A stretch of DNA of 6,922 nt from Arenimonas sp. (GCA_003497545.1 DNNT01000220.1:271-7192); one strand, 5' to 3'; counted from the first letter of the stretch, positions 1 to 6,922 are shown. Notes: generated from the sequence alone by a model not told the origin. Numbers and translations: made by a program.

Positions 1-794
1 GCGTGCATCGGCTGGCCCAGCTCGAGCATCACGTAGTTGGTGATGTCCACCAGCGGGCTGATCGGGCGCAGGCCGGCGCGCTTGAGGCGCTCGGTCATCC
101 ACAGCGGCGAAGCGGCTTTCGCATCCACGCCTTCAATGACGCGACCGCAGTAGCGCGGGCAGTCGGCGCCGGCGCCCAGCGCCACCTCGAACGAGGCCGG
201 ACTGGTGATGGCGGCTTCGGGAATGGCCATCGGGCTGACCTGGGCGCCCATGGCGGCGGCCACGTCGAAGGCGATGCCGCGCACGCTGAAGCAGTCGGCG
301 CGGTTGGGCGTGAGCTTGAGCTCGAAGCTGGCGTCGGGCAGGCCGAGGAACGCGGCGATCGGCTCGCCCACCGGCGCGTTCGCCGGCAGCTCGAGCAGGC
401 CGGAAGCGTCGGCATCGATGCCCAGCTCCTTCGCGGAACAGAGCATGCCCTGCGAATCCACGCCGCGCAGCTTGGCGGCGCCGATGGCGATGCCGCCGGG
501 CAGCTTCGCGCCGACGGTGGCCAGCGGCGCCTTCAGGCCCGGGCGGGCATTCGGCGCACCGCAGACGATCTGCACGGTGCCGGCGCCGGTGGCGACCTGG
601 CACACCTGCAGGCGGTCGGCTTCGGGGTGCCTTTCGCAGGAAAGGATCTCGGCCACGAGCACGCCGTCCAGGCCTTCGCCCAGCACCTGCAGCTCCTCGA
701 CCTCGAGGCCGATGGCGGTCAGGCGCGCGGACAGCTCCTCGCGCGGCGCGGCGGTGGCGACGTGTTCGCGAAGCCAGCTTTCGGGGAATTTCAT
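1..794 (-). CDS. pheT: Phenylalanine--tRNA ligase beta subunit, N-terminal 264 residues (runs off the left edge)
   Basis: Beta subunit of the cytoplasmic alpha2-beta2 PheRS, which charges tRNA-Phe; this subunit carries the tRNA-binding and editing modules. The frame is open from ATG at 794 to the window edge, ending in LELGQPMH, a conserved B3/B4-region motif. Seen: start MKFPESWLREHV, a tRNA-binding OB-fold segment at about 40-150 (ERHPEADRLQVCQV, IVCGAPNARPG, KLRGVDSQGMLCSAKELG), then LTPNRADCFSVRGIAFDVA at 161-179 and CPRYCGRVIEGV at 212-223. It matches the E. coli PheT N-terminus closely from memory. A strong ribosome-binding site (AGGAGG on the minus strand, 801-806, six bases from ATG) supports the start. 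The gene follows pheS by 16 bases, so the two should be co-transcribed and made in equal amounts. Roughly two thirds of the protein, with the catalytic-like and anticodon-binding domains, lies outside the window. Confidence 0.97.
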   Translation of the reverse strand, partial: MKFPESWLREHVATAAPREELSARLTAIGLEVEELQVLGEGLDGVLVAEILSCERHPEADRLQVCQVATGAGTVQIVCGAPNARPGLKAPLATVGAKLPGGIAIGAAKLRGVDSQGMLCSAKELGIDADASGLLELPANAPVGEPIAAFLGLPDASFELKLTPNRADCFSVRGIAFDVAAAMGAQVSPMAIPEAAITSPASFEVALGAGADCPRYCGRVIEGVDAKAASPLWMTERLKRAGLRPISPLVDITNYVMLELGQPMH

Positions 795-810
795 CTCTGC
801 CCTCCTTGGC

Positions 811-2269
<1,459 letters not shown>

Positions 2270-2281
2270 TTCTTATTCTCC

Positions 2282-2485
2282 TCAGAGGTACGGCAGCATG
2301 CGGTCCAGACGGCCCGCGTCCTCGGCACGAACGTGGTTCGTCTGCCGGAGGTTGCGCTTCCGCTTGGTCGCCTTCTTGGTGAGGATGTGGCTACGGTTCG
2401 CGTGGCCAGCCTTGTACTTGCCGGAAGCGGTCTTCCGGAAGCGCTTGGCCGCCGCCCGATTGGTCTTGATCTTGATCTTGGCCAT
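2282..2485 (-). CDS. rpmI: 50S ribosomal protein L35
   Basis: Small basic 50S protein of 67 residues (65 in E. coli). Seen: [20 protein letters not shown] at the N-terminus, [17 protein letters not shown] (about 22-38) and KRKRNLRQ (about 41-48), all typical L35 signatures, with C-terminal DRMLPYL. Start ATG 2485 follows AAAGGGA on the minus strand, five bases upstream. That ribosome-binding site is complementary to the apex of a hairpin about 80 bases upstream, so its access is probably regulated. The stop TGA runs straight into the rplT ribosome-binding site. The 230 bases between infC and rpmI are much longer than the other gaps in the cluster and hold structured RNA rather than a clear gene. 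Confidence 0.98.
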   Translation of the reverse strand: MAKIKIKTNRAAAKRFRKTASGKYKAGHANRSHILTKKATKRKRNLRQTNHVRAEDAGRLDRMLPYL

Positions 2486-2492
2486 GGGAGTC

Positions 2493-2596
2493 CCTTTGGG
2501 ATTTATTGGTTACTGGCCTGGGCGGTGGCGGGTGCCACGCTTTCCTTCCTGCCCGTGCCGGCTTGTAAGCCATTGATTCCCAAAGGAACCAATGGC
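2493..2596 (-). promoter_or_regulatory. Probable L20-type translational operator in the rpmI leader
   Basis: Seen in the minus-strand transcript: a 12-bp hairpin with arms GCCATTGGTTCC / GGAATCAATGGC (2585-2596 and 2569-2580, one G-U pair) and loop TTTG. Its apical CCTTTGGGA (2578-2586) is complementary over 9 bases to TCCCAAAGG (2493-2501), which contains the rpmI Shine-Dalgarno. A second segment, ATTGGTT (2587-2593), pairs with AACCAAT (2505-2511). The order A-B-A'-B' makes the long-range pairings cross, as in a pseudoknot, and they compete with the local hairpin. Known: E. coli L20 represses rpmI-rplT through a long-range pseudoknot that occludes the rpmI start region. Inferred: the same function here. 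Confidence 0.6.
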
Positions 2597-2604
2597 AGGT
2601 CCAT
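2503..2604 (-). CDS. Possible 33-codon upstream reading frame in the rpmI leader
   Basis: ATG at 2604 opens 33 codons (begins [13 protein letters not shown], ends ATAQASNQ) and stops with TAA 17 bases before rpmI. I recognise no family. There is no clear ribosome-binding site, and the codons coincide with the regulatory hairpin and the long-range pairing segments, so the RNA structure alone may explain the sequence. If it is translated, ribosomes would melt the hairpin and so affect rpmI. Listed as a candidate only. Confidence 0.15.
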   Translation of the reverse strand: MDLPLVPLGINGLQAGTGRKESVAPATAQASNQ

Positions 2605-2647
2605 GACGACTTCGCCCGATGTTCCGGGCCCGGATGCCGCACCGGGA

Positions 2648-2669
2648 GCCCGCCGGAAAGCCGGCGAGC
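2648..2669 (-). promoter_or_regulatory. GC-rich hairpin after infC, no U tract
   Basis: Minus-strand arms GCTCGCCGG / CCGGCGGGC around a CTTT loop, 9 bp. One pair is U-G in the minus transcript but would be A-C on the plus strand, which favours a minus-strand RNA element. It is followed by CCCGG / CCGGG arms, another small stem. No U run follows, so it is not a standard terminator; it may shield the infC 3' end or pause RNA polymerase. Confidence 0.45.
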
Positions 2670-2715
2670 CGCGAATTATGCAACAAAACCAAGGCGTTGT
2701 GTAGGAGACGCCCGG

Positions 2716-3243
2716 TTATTTCTTCTTGGGCGCGACCATCATGATCATCTGGCGACCCTCGAGGCGGGGGCGCTGCTCGATGACCACGTCCTCGCCCAGG
2801 TCGGCCTCGATGCGCTTGGCCATCTCGAGACCCAGCTCCTGGTGGGCCATTTCGCGGCCCTTGAAGCGGATGTTGACCTTGACCTTGTCGCCCTCCTCCA
2901 GGAACCGGCGGAGGTTGCGCAGCTTGATGTTGTAGTCGCCGTCGTCGGTGGTCGGGCGGAACTTGAGTTCCTTGATCTCGACGATCTTCTGCTTCTTCTT
3001 GGCGGCGTTCGCCTTCTTCTGCAGGTCGAACTTGTACTTGCCGTAATCCATGATGCGGCAGACCGGCGGATCCGCGGTGGGCTGGATCTCGACCAGGTCG
3101 ACGCCGGACTCTTCGGCGAGCGCAAGCGCTTCGTCGCGGGACAGGACGCCGACCATCTCGCCGTCCAGGCCGATCACGCGCACGCGCGGGACCCGGATCT
3201 CGAGGTTCTTGCGGTTGCCCTTGTCGGAAGATGAAGTATTGAT
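2716..3243 (-). CDS. infC: Translation initiation factor IF-3, AUC start
   Basis: IF3 binds the 30S subunit, checks start-codon pairing with initiator tRNA and prevents early 50S joining. 175 residues from the proposed start (180 in E. coli). The N-terminal domain runs about 10-80 ([36 protein letters not shown] at 49-68), then a Lys-rich linker ([16 protein letters not shown]), and the C-terminal domain from about 90 ([48 protein letters not shown]). No ATG, GTG or TTG lies in frame between the thrS stop and the conserved NRKN segment; the first later GTG is inside the core. An ATC at 3243 sits seven bases after AAGGAA (3251-3256), ideal spacing. E. coli infC starts at AUU, and IF3 discriminates against such codons to limit its own synthesis; the same is inferred here. 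The gap to thrS is 37 bases. Confidence 0.95.
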   Translation of the reverse strand: MNTSSSDKGNRKNLEIRVPRVRVIGLDGEMVGVLSRDEALALAEESGVDLVEIQPTADPPVCRIMDYGKYKFDLQKKANAAKKKQKIVEIKELKFRPTTDDGDYNIKLRNLRRFLEEGDKVKVNIRFKGREMAHQELGLEMAKRIEADLGEDVVIEQRPRLEGRQMIMMVAPKKK

Positions 3244-3250
3244 TCGCGTG

Positions 3251-3256
3251 TTCCTT
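3251..3256 (-). promoter_or_regulatory. Ribosome-binding site that fixes the AUC start of infC
   Basis: AAGGAA on the minus strand, followed by a seven-base spacer CACGCGA and then ATC AAT ACT. It is the only purine-rich site in the 37 bases between the thrS stop and infC, and the only in-frame initiator-like codon it serves is ATC. Confidence 0.75.
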
Positions 3257-3270
3257 GTTTGTGACTGAAA

Positions 3271-3292
3271 CCGGCCGCCCTCAGGCGACCGG
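3271..3292 (-). promoter_or_regulatory. Hairpin spanning the thrS stop codon
   Basis: In the minus transcript CCGGTCGCC / GGCGGCCGG form 9 bp (one U-G) around the loop TGAG, which contains the thrS stop TGA. Only three U follow (TTTCAG), so termination would be weak. The wobble pair would be an A-C mismatch on the other strand, favouring a minus-strand RNA function such as partial termination, a processing site or protection between thrS and infC. Confidence 0.5.
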
Positions 3293-5188
3293 GCCGTTCT
3301 CTTCGCGCAGCTTGGCCAGGAAGTCCTCCACGGACATGCTCCCGAGGTCCTCGCCCGACCGCGTGCGCACCGCAATCATCCCATTTTCCTTCTCGCGGTC
3401 GCCAACGACCAGCAGGTAGGGGACTTTTTGCAGGGTGTGCTCGCGGATCTTATAGCCGATCTTCTCGTTCCGCAAATCGGACTGGACCCGGAAGCCTTGA
3501 TTCACAAGGGTTTTCCGGACCGATTCGACCCAGTCGGCCTGGGCGTCGGTGATGTTCATCACCACCGCCTGGACCGGGGCCAGCCAGGCCGGGAAGGCGC
3601 CGGCGTGGTTCTCGACCAGGATGCCGATGAAGCGCTCCATGGAGCCGACGATGGCGCGGTGCAGCATGACCGGGTGCCGCTTGGTCGAGCTCTCGTCCAC
3701 GTATTCGGCGCCCAGGCGGCCCGGCATCATGAAGTCCACCTGCATGGTGCCCAGCTGCCAGGTGCGGCCGATGGCGTCCTTGAGGTGGTATTCGATCTTC
3801 GGGCCGTAGAAGGCGCCCTCGCCCGGCAGCTCCTCCCAGGCCACGCCGCAGGCCGACAGCGCCGCGCGCAGGGCGTGTTCGGCCTTGTCCCAGGTGGCGT
3901 CGTCGCCCAGGCGGTTGTCCGGGCGCAGGGCGATCTTGATCTGCACGTCGCTGAAGCCGAAGTCGGCGTACACGCGCAGGGCCTGGCGGTGGAAGGCGGT
4001 GACCTCGGACTCGATCTGGTCCTCGGTGCAGAACACGTGGCCGTCGTCCTGGGTGAAGCCGCGCACGCGCAGGATGCCGTGCAGCGCGCCCGAGGGCTCG
4101 TTGCGGTGGCAGGCGCCGAACTCGCCGTAGCGGATCGGCAGGTCGCGGTAGCTGTGCAGGCCCAGGTTGAACACCTGCACGTGGCCCGGGCAGTTCATCG
4201 GCTTGAGCGCATAGGTGCGCTTCTCCGACTCGGTGAAGAACATGTTTTCCTTGTAGTTGTCCCAGTGGCCGGACTTCTTCCACAGGGACACGTCGAGGAT
4301 CTGCGGGCAGCGCACTTCCTGGTAGCCGGAGGCGCGGTAGACGCGGCGCATGTACTGCTCCACCACCTGCCACAGCTGCCAGCCCTTCGGGTGCCAGAAC
4401 ACCAGGCCCGGGGCCTCTTCCTGGATGTGGAACAGGTCGAGCTGCTTGCCGATCCTGCGGTGGTCGCGCTTCTCGGCTTCCTCGAGCTGGACCAGGTAGG
4501 CCTTGAGGTCCTTGTCGTTGAGCCAGGCGGTGCCGTAGATGCGGCTGAGCATCTGATTGTTGTGGTCACCGCGCCAGTAGGCGCCGGCCACTTTCATCAG
4601 CTTGAACGCGCGCAGCTTGTCGGTGCCCGGCACGTGCGGGCCGCGGCACAGGTCGGTGAACTCGCCCTGGGTGTAAAGCGACAGGTCTTCGTTGGCCGGG
4701 ATCGATTCGATGATCTCGGCCTTGTAGTGCTCGCCCAGGCCCTTGAAGAAGGCCACGGCCTCGTCGCGGCTCTTGACGCTGCGGGTGACCGGCAGCGCTT
4801 CCTTGACGATTTTCTGCATCTCCGCCTCGATCGCCGGCAGGTCTTCCGGCGTGAACGGGCGCTCGTAGGCGAAGTCGTAGTAGAAGCCGTTGTCGATGAC
4901 CGGGCCGATGGTGACCTGCGCGCCGGGATACAGGCGCTGCACGGCCTGGGCCAGCAGGTGGGCGGTGGAGTGGCGCAGCACGTCCAGCGCGTCCGGGTGC
5001 TTGTCGGTGACGATCTCGAGCGAGGCATCGTTCTCGATGCGGAAACTGGCGTCCACCAGCTTGCCGTCCACCTTGCCGCCGAGCGCGGCCTTGGCCAGGC
5101 CGGCGCCGATGGAGGCAGCCACTTCGGCCACGGTGACGGGATGTTCGAACGGGCGGCGGCTGCCGTCGGGGAGCGTGATGTTGATCAT
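3281..5188 (-). CDS. thrS: Threonine--tRNA ligase
   Basis: Class II synthetase that charges tRNA-Thr and edits Ser-tRNA-Thr in the cytoplasm. 635 residues (642 in E. coli). Domains: TGS at about 1-62 ([12 protein letters not shown]); editing domain at about 65-225 with HSTAH (73-77), Cys181 and His185 ([11 protein letters not shown]); catalytic core at about 245-535 with zinc ligands Cys333 (LKPMNCPGH), His384 (TQDDGH) and His510 ([10 protein letters not shown]), in register with E. coli C334/H385/H511; motif 2 [18 protein letters not shown] (360-377); motif 3 [13 protein letters not shown]-terminal anticodon-binding domain from about 538. All key residues are present. Start ATG 5188 is chosen because MINITLPDG is the conserved beginning; an in-frame TTG at 5218 would lie in the terminator tract. 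The ribosome-binding site is poor. Upstream sit a promoter, a Thr-rich leader frame and a terminator, so transcription is probably attenuated by charged tRNA-Thr. Confidence 0.98.
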   Translation of the reverse strand: MINITLPDGSRRPFEHPVTVAEVAASIGAGLAKAALGGKVDGKLVDASFRIENDASLEIVTDKHPDALDVLRHSTAHLLAQAVQRLYPGAQVTIGPVIDNGFYYDFAYERPFTPEDLPAIEAEMQKIVKEALPVTRSVKSRDEAVAFFKGLGEHYKAEIIESIPANEDLSLYTQGEFTDLCRGPHVPGTDKLRAFKLMKVAGAYWRGDHNNQMLSRIYGTAWLNDKDLKAYLVQLEEAEKRDHRRIGKQLDLFHIQEEAPGLVFWHPKGWQLWQVVEQYMRRVYRASGYQEVRCPQILDVSLWKKSGHWDNYKENMFFTESEKRTYALKPMNCPGHVQVFNLGLHSYRDLPIRYGEFGACHRNEPSGALHGILRVRGFTQDDGHVFCTEDQIESEVTAFHRQALRVYADFGFSDVQIKIALRPDNRLGDDATWDKAEHALRAALSACGVAWEELPGEGAFYGPKIEYHLKDAIGRTWQLGTMQVDFMMPGRLGAEYVDESSTKRHPVMLHRAIVGSMERFIGILVENHAGAFPAWLAPVQAVVMNITDAQADWVESVRKTLVNQGFRVQSDLRNEKIGYKIREHTLQKVPYLLVVGDREKENGMIAVRTRSGEDLGSMSVEDFLAKLREENGPVA

Positions 5189-5216
5189 TTCGGGTCTTGG
5201 GCTGGGGGTCGCGGGC

Positions 5217-5240
5217 AAGAAAAAAGGGCGCCAGGCGCCC
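5217..5240 (-). terminator. Leader terminator of thrS
   Basis: Minus-strand GGGCGC / GCGCCC (5235-5240 and 5226-5231) with loop CTG, followed directly by TTTTTTCTT (5217-5225). This is a textbook intrinsic terminator pointing towards thrS and ending 28 bases before its ATG. It would abort thrS transcripts unless the overlapping alternative hairpin forms first. The stem is symmetrical, but the T tract lies only on the thrS side. Confidence 0.85.
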
Positions 5241-5260
5241 TCGCGGATGCGAAGCCTGGC
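5230..5260 (-). promoter_or_regulatory. Antiterminator-like hairpin overlapping the thrS leader terminator
   Basis: Minus-strand outer arms GCCAGG / CCTGGC (5255-5260 and 5230-5235) enclose inner arms CTTCGC / GCGAGG (5249-5254 and 5239-5244) with loop ATCC and a 3-base bulge, 12 bp in total. It uses bases from both arms of the terminator stem, so the two folds exclude each other. Its 5' arm begins seven bases after the leader-peptide stop codon, within the footprint of a ribosome at that stop but outside that of one stalled at the Thr codons. Confidence 0.65.
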
Positions 5261-5267
5261 GGGTCGT

Positions 5268-5291
5268 CTACTGGGTGCTGGTAGTGCTCAT
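5268..5291 (-). CDS. Putative threonine-sensing leader peptide of thrS (MSTTSTQ)
   Basis: Seven codons, ATG AGC ACT ACC AGC ACC CAG, then TAG; three of the six codons after Met are Thr. It lies inside the thrS leader, 27 bases before the terminator stem and seven before the antiterminator arm. Ribosome stalling at the Thr codons (low charged tRNA-Thr) would leave the antiterminator free; completion to the stop would mask its 5' arm and let the terminator form. Known: this is how thr, his and pheST leaders work in enterobacteria. Inferred: the same logic for thrS here. Weak point: the ribosome-binding site is poor (GAG, eight bases upstream). An in-frame GTG at 5324 could give an 18-residue version ending in the same peptide. 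Confidence 0.55.
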   Translation of the reverse strand: MSTTSTQ

Positions 5292-5302
5292 GTCGCACGC
5301 TC

Positions 5303-5322
5303 GGCGCCGGTTTCCCGGGGCC
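5303..5322 (-). promoter_or_regulatory. GNRA-loop hairpin ahead of the leader peptide
   Basis: Minus-strand GGCCCCGG / CCGGCGCC around a GAAA tetraloop, seven pairs with one C-C mismatch. It ends 11 bases before the leader ATG and falls within the predicted thrS leader transcript. It may shape or limit ribosome loading at the leader peptide. No function is proven. Confidence 0.4.
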
Positions 5323-5349
5323 ACCTTGTCTCAGCCCTTGACGCCTGCA

Positions 5350-5378
5350 AAGGTAGGCCGCGGGGGCCTGAAAGTCAA
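5350..5378 (-). promoter_or_regulatory. Predicted sigma-70 type promoter for thrS
   Basis: Minus-strand TTGACT (5373-5378; five of six to the -35 consensus), a 17-base spacer and TACCTT (5350-5355; three of six to the -10 consensus). The implied transcription start, near 5343, gives a leader of about 155 bases containing the leader peptide and both competing hairpins. It is the best match found in the divergent region. It points to thrS heading the whole translation operon. Confidence 0.5.
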
Positions 5379-5390
5379 TGAAAACAGGCC
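5365..5390. repeat. Inverted repeat over the thrS -35 region
   Basis: Perfect 6-base arms GGCCTG (5365-5370) and CAGGCC (5385-5390) are separated by 14 AT-richer bases that include the thrS -35 hexamer. The dyad lies between the divergent genes and could be an operator for a dimeric regulator, but arms this short and GC-rich can arise by chance in this genome. Confidence 0.3.
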
Positions 5391-5399
5391 TTTCCGGGC

Positions 5400-5405
5400 T
5401 AGACT
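5400..5405 (+). promoter_or_regulatory. Possible -10 element for the aminotransferase gene
   Basis: TAGACT matches four of six -10 consensus bases and lies 25 bases before the ATG. No recognisable -35 hexamer is found 16 to 18 bases upstream, so the assignment is weak. The gene must nevertheless be transcribed from the 242-base divergent region, since thrS is in the other direction. Confidence 0.25.
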
Positions 5406-5430
5406 CGGGGCTTCCCAGGGAGACCCGCGC

Positions 5431-6366
5431 ATGGCCCAGAGCATCCACGACTTCCACGACGACCCCCGCAACGCCTCGATCCTGGTCTGGATCAATGGCC
5501 GGCTGGTGCCCCGGGCCGAGGCCACGGTATCGGTGTTCGACAGCGGCTTCGTGCTGGGCGATGGCGTCTGGGAGGGGCTGCGGGTGGTCGGGGGCCAGCC
5601 GGTGTTCCTGGACGCCCACCTCGACCGGCTGTTCGAAGGCGCCAAGGCCATCGCGCTCGACATCGGGCTCGACCGCCGCGGCCTGGAGCGCGCCATCCGC
5701 GACACCCTGGCTGCCAACGGCATGCACGACGGCGTGCACCTGCGCCTGATGGTGACCCGCGGCGTGAAGCGCACGCCCTACCAGGACCCGCGGGTCACCC
5801 TCGGCCCGCCCACGGTGGTGATCATCCCCGAGCACAAGAACCCCAAGCCCGAGACGCTCTCCACCGGCCTGAAGCTCTTCACCGTGCACGTGCGCCGCGG
5901 CTTCCCGGACGTGCAGGACCCCAAGCTCAACAGCCACAGCAAGCTCAACTGCATCACCGCCTGCATCCAGGCCACCGCCGCCGGCGCCGACGAGGCGCTG
6001 ATGCTCGACCCGCACGGCTTCGTGGCCACCTGCAATTCCACCCACTTCTTCATCGTGCGCAAGGGCGAGGTCTGGACCTCCACCGGCGACTACTGCCTGG
6101 GTGGCATCACCCGCGCCAATGTGCTGCAGGTGTGCCGCGAAGCCGGGATCCCGGCGCGCGAGAAGAATTTCAGCCTCACCGAGGTCTACTCGGCAGAGGA
6201 GGCCTTCTGCACCGGCACTTTCGCCGGCGTGGTGCCGGTGCGCGAGATCGACGGCCGCACCATCGGCGACAGCCGACCTGGGCCAATGGTGGCGCGCCTG
6301 CAGGGGCTTTACCGCGAGTTGGTGCAGCGCGACGTGCTGGTGCGCGCCGGGGAGAAGCTGGCGTGA
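5431..6366 (+). CDS. Class IV PLP aminotransferase, branched-chain aminotransferase-like
   Basis: Fold-type IV PLP enzyme of the BCAT / D-amino-acid aminotransferase / aminodeoxychorismate lyase family; the substrate cannot be assigned. 311 residues, normal length. Seen: VSVFDSGFVLGDGVWEGLRV (33-52), HLDRLFEGAKAI (63-74), DPKLNSHSKLN (163-173) with Lys165 the likely PLP lysine by comparison with plant BCAT-like proteins (Lys171 is the alternative), GADEALMLDPHGFVATCNST (185-204), GGITRAN (224-230; the GITR phosphate-binding motif) and TGTFAGVVPVREIDG (261-275). Odd: the position of the usual PLP-contacting Glu (EGxGSN-type motif) is Thr200. Start ATG 5431 has AGGGAG eight bases upstream (5417-5422). 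The stop overlaps the next gene (GTGA), so the two are translationally coupled. It is probably not the main IlvE because of the motif differences. Confidence 0.9.
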   Translation: MAQSIHDFHDDPRNASILVWINGRLVPRAEATVSVFDSGFVLGDGVWEGLRVVGGQPVFLDAHLDRLFEGAKAIALDIGLDRRGLERAIRDTLAANGMHDGVHLRLMVTRGVKRTPYQDPRVTLGPPTVVIIPEHKNPKPETLSTGLKLFTVHVRRGFPDVQDPKLNSHSKLNCITACIQATAAGADEALMLDPHGFVATCNSTHFFIVRKGEVWTSTGDYCLGGITRANVLQVCREAGIPAREKNFSLTEVYSAEEAFCTGTFAGVVPVREIDGRTIGDSRPGPMVARLQGLYRELVQRDVLVRAGEKLA

Positions 6367-6922
6367 GCCCGCTGCGGATCGCCATGTGGAGCGGCCCGCG
6401 CAACATTTCCACGGCGATGATGCGGGCCTGGGAAAACCGCCCGGACTGCGCGGTGAGCGACGAACCGCTGTACGCCGCCTACCTGGCGATGACCGGCGCC
6501 GACCACCCGGGCCGCGACGAAGTAATCGCCGCCGGCGAAACCGACTCGCGCAAGGTGGCCGATGCCCTGCTGGGCCCGGTGCCCGGCGGCCGGCCGGTCT
6601 GGTACCAGAAGCACATGAGCCACCACTTGCTGCCGGGCATGGACCACGACTGGATCCATGGGCTGCACAACGTCTTCCTGGTGCGCGACCCGGCCGAAGT
6701 GGTGGCGTCCTACCTGCGCTCGCGCGCCACGGTGGAGCCGGCCGACATCGGGCTGCTGCAGCAGGCTGAGCTCTTCGACGAGCTGGCCGCGGCGTCGGGC
6801 AAGGCACCCACCGTGATCGACGCCGGCGACTTCCTGGCCGCGCCGGAGGCCCACCTGCGGGCCCTGTGCACCGAACTGGGCCTGGACTTCACCGACCGCA
6901 TGCTGCACTGGCCCGCCGGCCC
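6363..6922 (+). CDS. Sulfotransferase-fold P-loop protein, N-terminal 186 residues (runs off the right edge)
   Basis: GTG at 6363 overlaps the aminotransferase stop by four bases and has GGGGAG (6349-6354) eight bases upstream. An ATG at 6384 would cut into the first beta strand, so GTG is preferred. Seen: LRIAMWSGPRNISTAMMRAW (4-23), a P-loop-like 5' phosphosulfate-binding segment; VSDEPLYAAYL (31-41); VFLVRDPAEVVASYL (104-118), resembling the 3' phosphate-binding motif with Arg108 and Ser116; and TVIDAGDFLAAPEAHLRALC (150-169). The order and wording match, from memory, the N-terminal domain of Arabidopsis BCAT-like fusion proteins. Sulfotransferase activity is inferred from fold only; it could instead be a kinase-like or non-catalytic relative. 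The C-terminal end lies outside the window. Confidence 0.82.
   Translation, partial: MSPLRIAMWSGPRNISTAMMRAWENRPDCAVSDEPLYAAYLAMTGADHPGRDEVIAAGETDSRKVADALLGPVPGGRPVWYQKHMSHHLLPGMDHDWIHGLHNVFLVRDPAEVVASYLRSRATVEPADIGLLQQAELFDELAAASGKAPTVIDAGDFLAAPEAHLRALCTELGLDFTDRMLHWPAG

Noticed and set aside
2671..2715. Possible promoter at CATAAT (minus strand) downstream of infC
   Set aside because: The hexamer resembles a -10, but no acceptable -35 lies 16 to 18 bases upstream.
5189..5218. TTG start of thrS at 5218 adding ten residues
   Set aside because: The TTG sits in the U tract of the leader terminator, and the family starts at MINITLPDG.
3428..5284. Long plus-strand open frame of 618 codons opposite thrS
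   Set aside because: Mirror of a complete ThrRS with every catalytic residue in place; the product resembles no family and is rich in Val, Ala, Gly and Leu as expected for a shadow.
5338..5343. TTGACG as a -35 element for the aminotransferase gene
   Set aside because: No -10-like hexamer at a usable distance (the expected place reads CGGGGG).
5185..6807. Minus-strand open frame of 540 codons opposite the aminotransferase and sulfotransferase-like genes
   Set aside because: Both plus-strand genes have clear family motifs and ribosome-binding sites; the opposite frame has none.

Overview
The window is GC-rich (roughly two thirds G+C by eye) and densely coded. It carries the conserved translation cluster thrS-infC-rpmI-rplT-pheS-pheT, all on the minus strand, and a divergent plus-strand pair: a class IV aminotransferase and a sulfotransferase-fold protein. 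The gene order and protein sequences point to a gammaproteobacterium. The IF3 N-terminus, the PheRS sequences and the GC content suggest Xanthomonadaceae (Lysobacter/Luteimonas/Xanthomonas-like); this is inference from remembered family sequences, not a search.

Layout. 1-794 (-): first 264 codons of pheT, running off the left edge. 811-1806 (-): pheS. 1807-1909: a strong UUCG-loop hairpin followed by a good intrinsic terminator, both in the sense of the operon. 1910-2269 (-): rplT. 2282-2485 (-): rpmI. 2486-2715: a 230-base leader ahead of rpmI with a 12-bp hairpin whose apex is complementary to the rpmI ribosome-binding site, resembling the L20 autoregulatory operator in concept. 2716-3243 (-): infC, apparently starting at the rare codon AUC. 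3281-5188 (-): thrS. 5189-5430: divergent regulatory region. Towards thrS it holds a promoter, a short leader reading frame MSTTSTQ (three Thr codons in seven), an antiterminator-like hairpin and an overlapping intrinsic terminator, the layout of a threonine-sensing attenuator. 5431-6366 (+): class IV PLP aminotransferase. 6363-6922 (+): 5' part of a sulfotransferase-fold gene overlapping it by 4 bases (GTGA).

How it fits together. The minus-strand genes make two aminoacyl-tRNA synthetases, initiation factor IF3 and two 50S proteins. The sequence suggests feedback by product at several points: charged tRNA-Thr at the thrS leader, IF3 at its own AUC start, L20 at the rpmI leader, and a terminator ahead of pheST. 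The plus-strand pair corresponds, as adjacent genes, to the two halves of a plant fusion protein (sulfotransferase-like domain plus BCAT-like domain), so the two products probably act together on an unknown substrate.

No mobile element, CRISPR array, rRNA or tRNA gene was seen.
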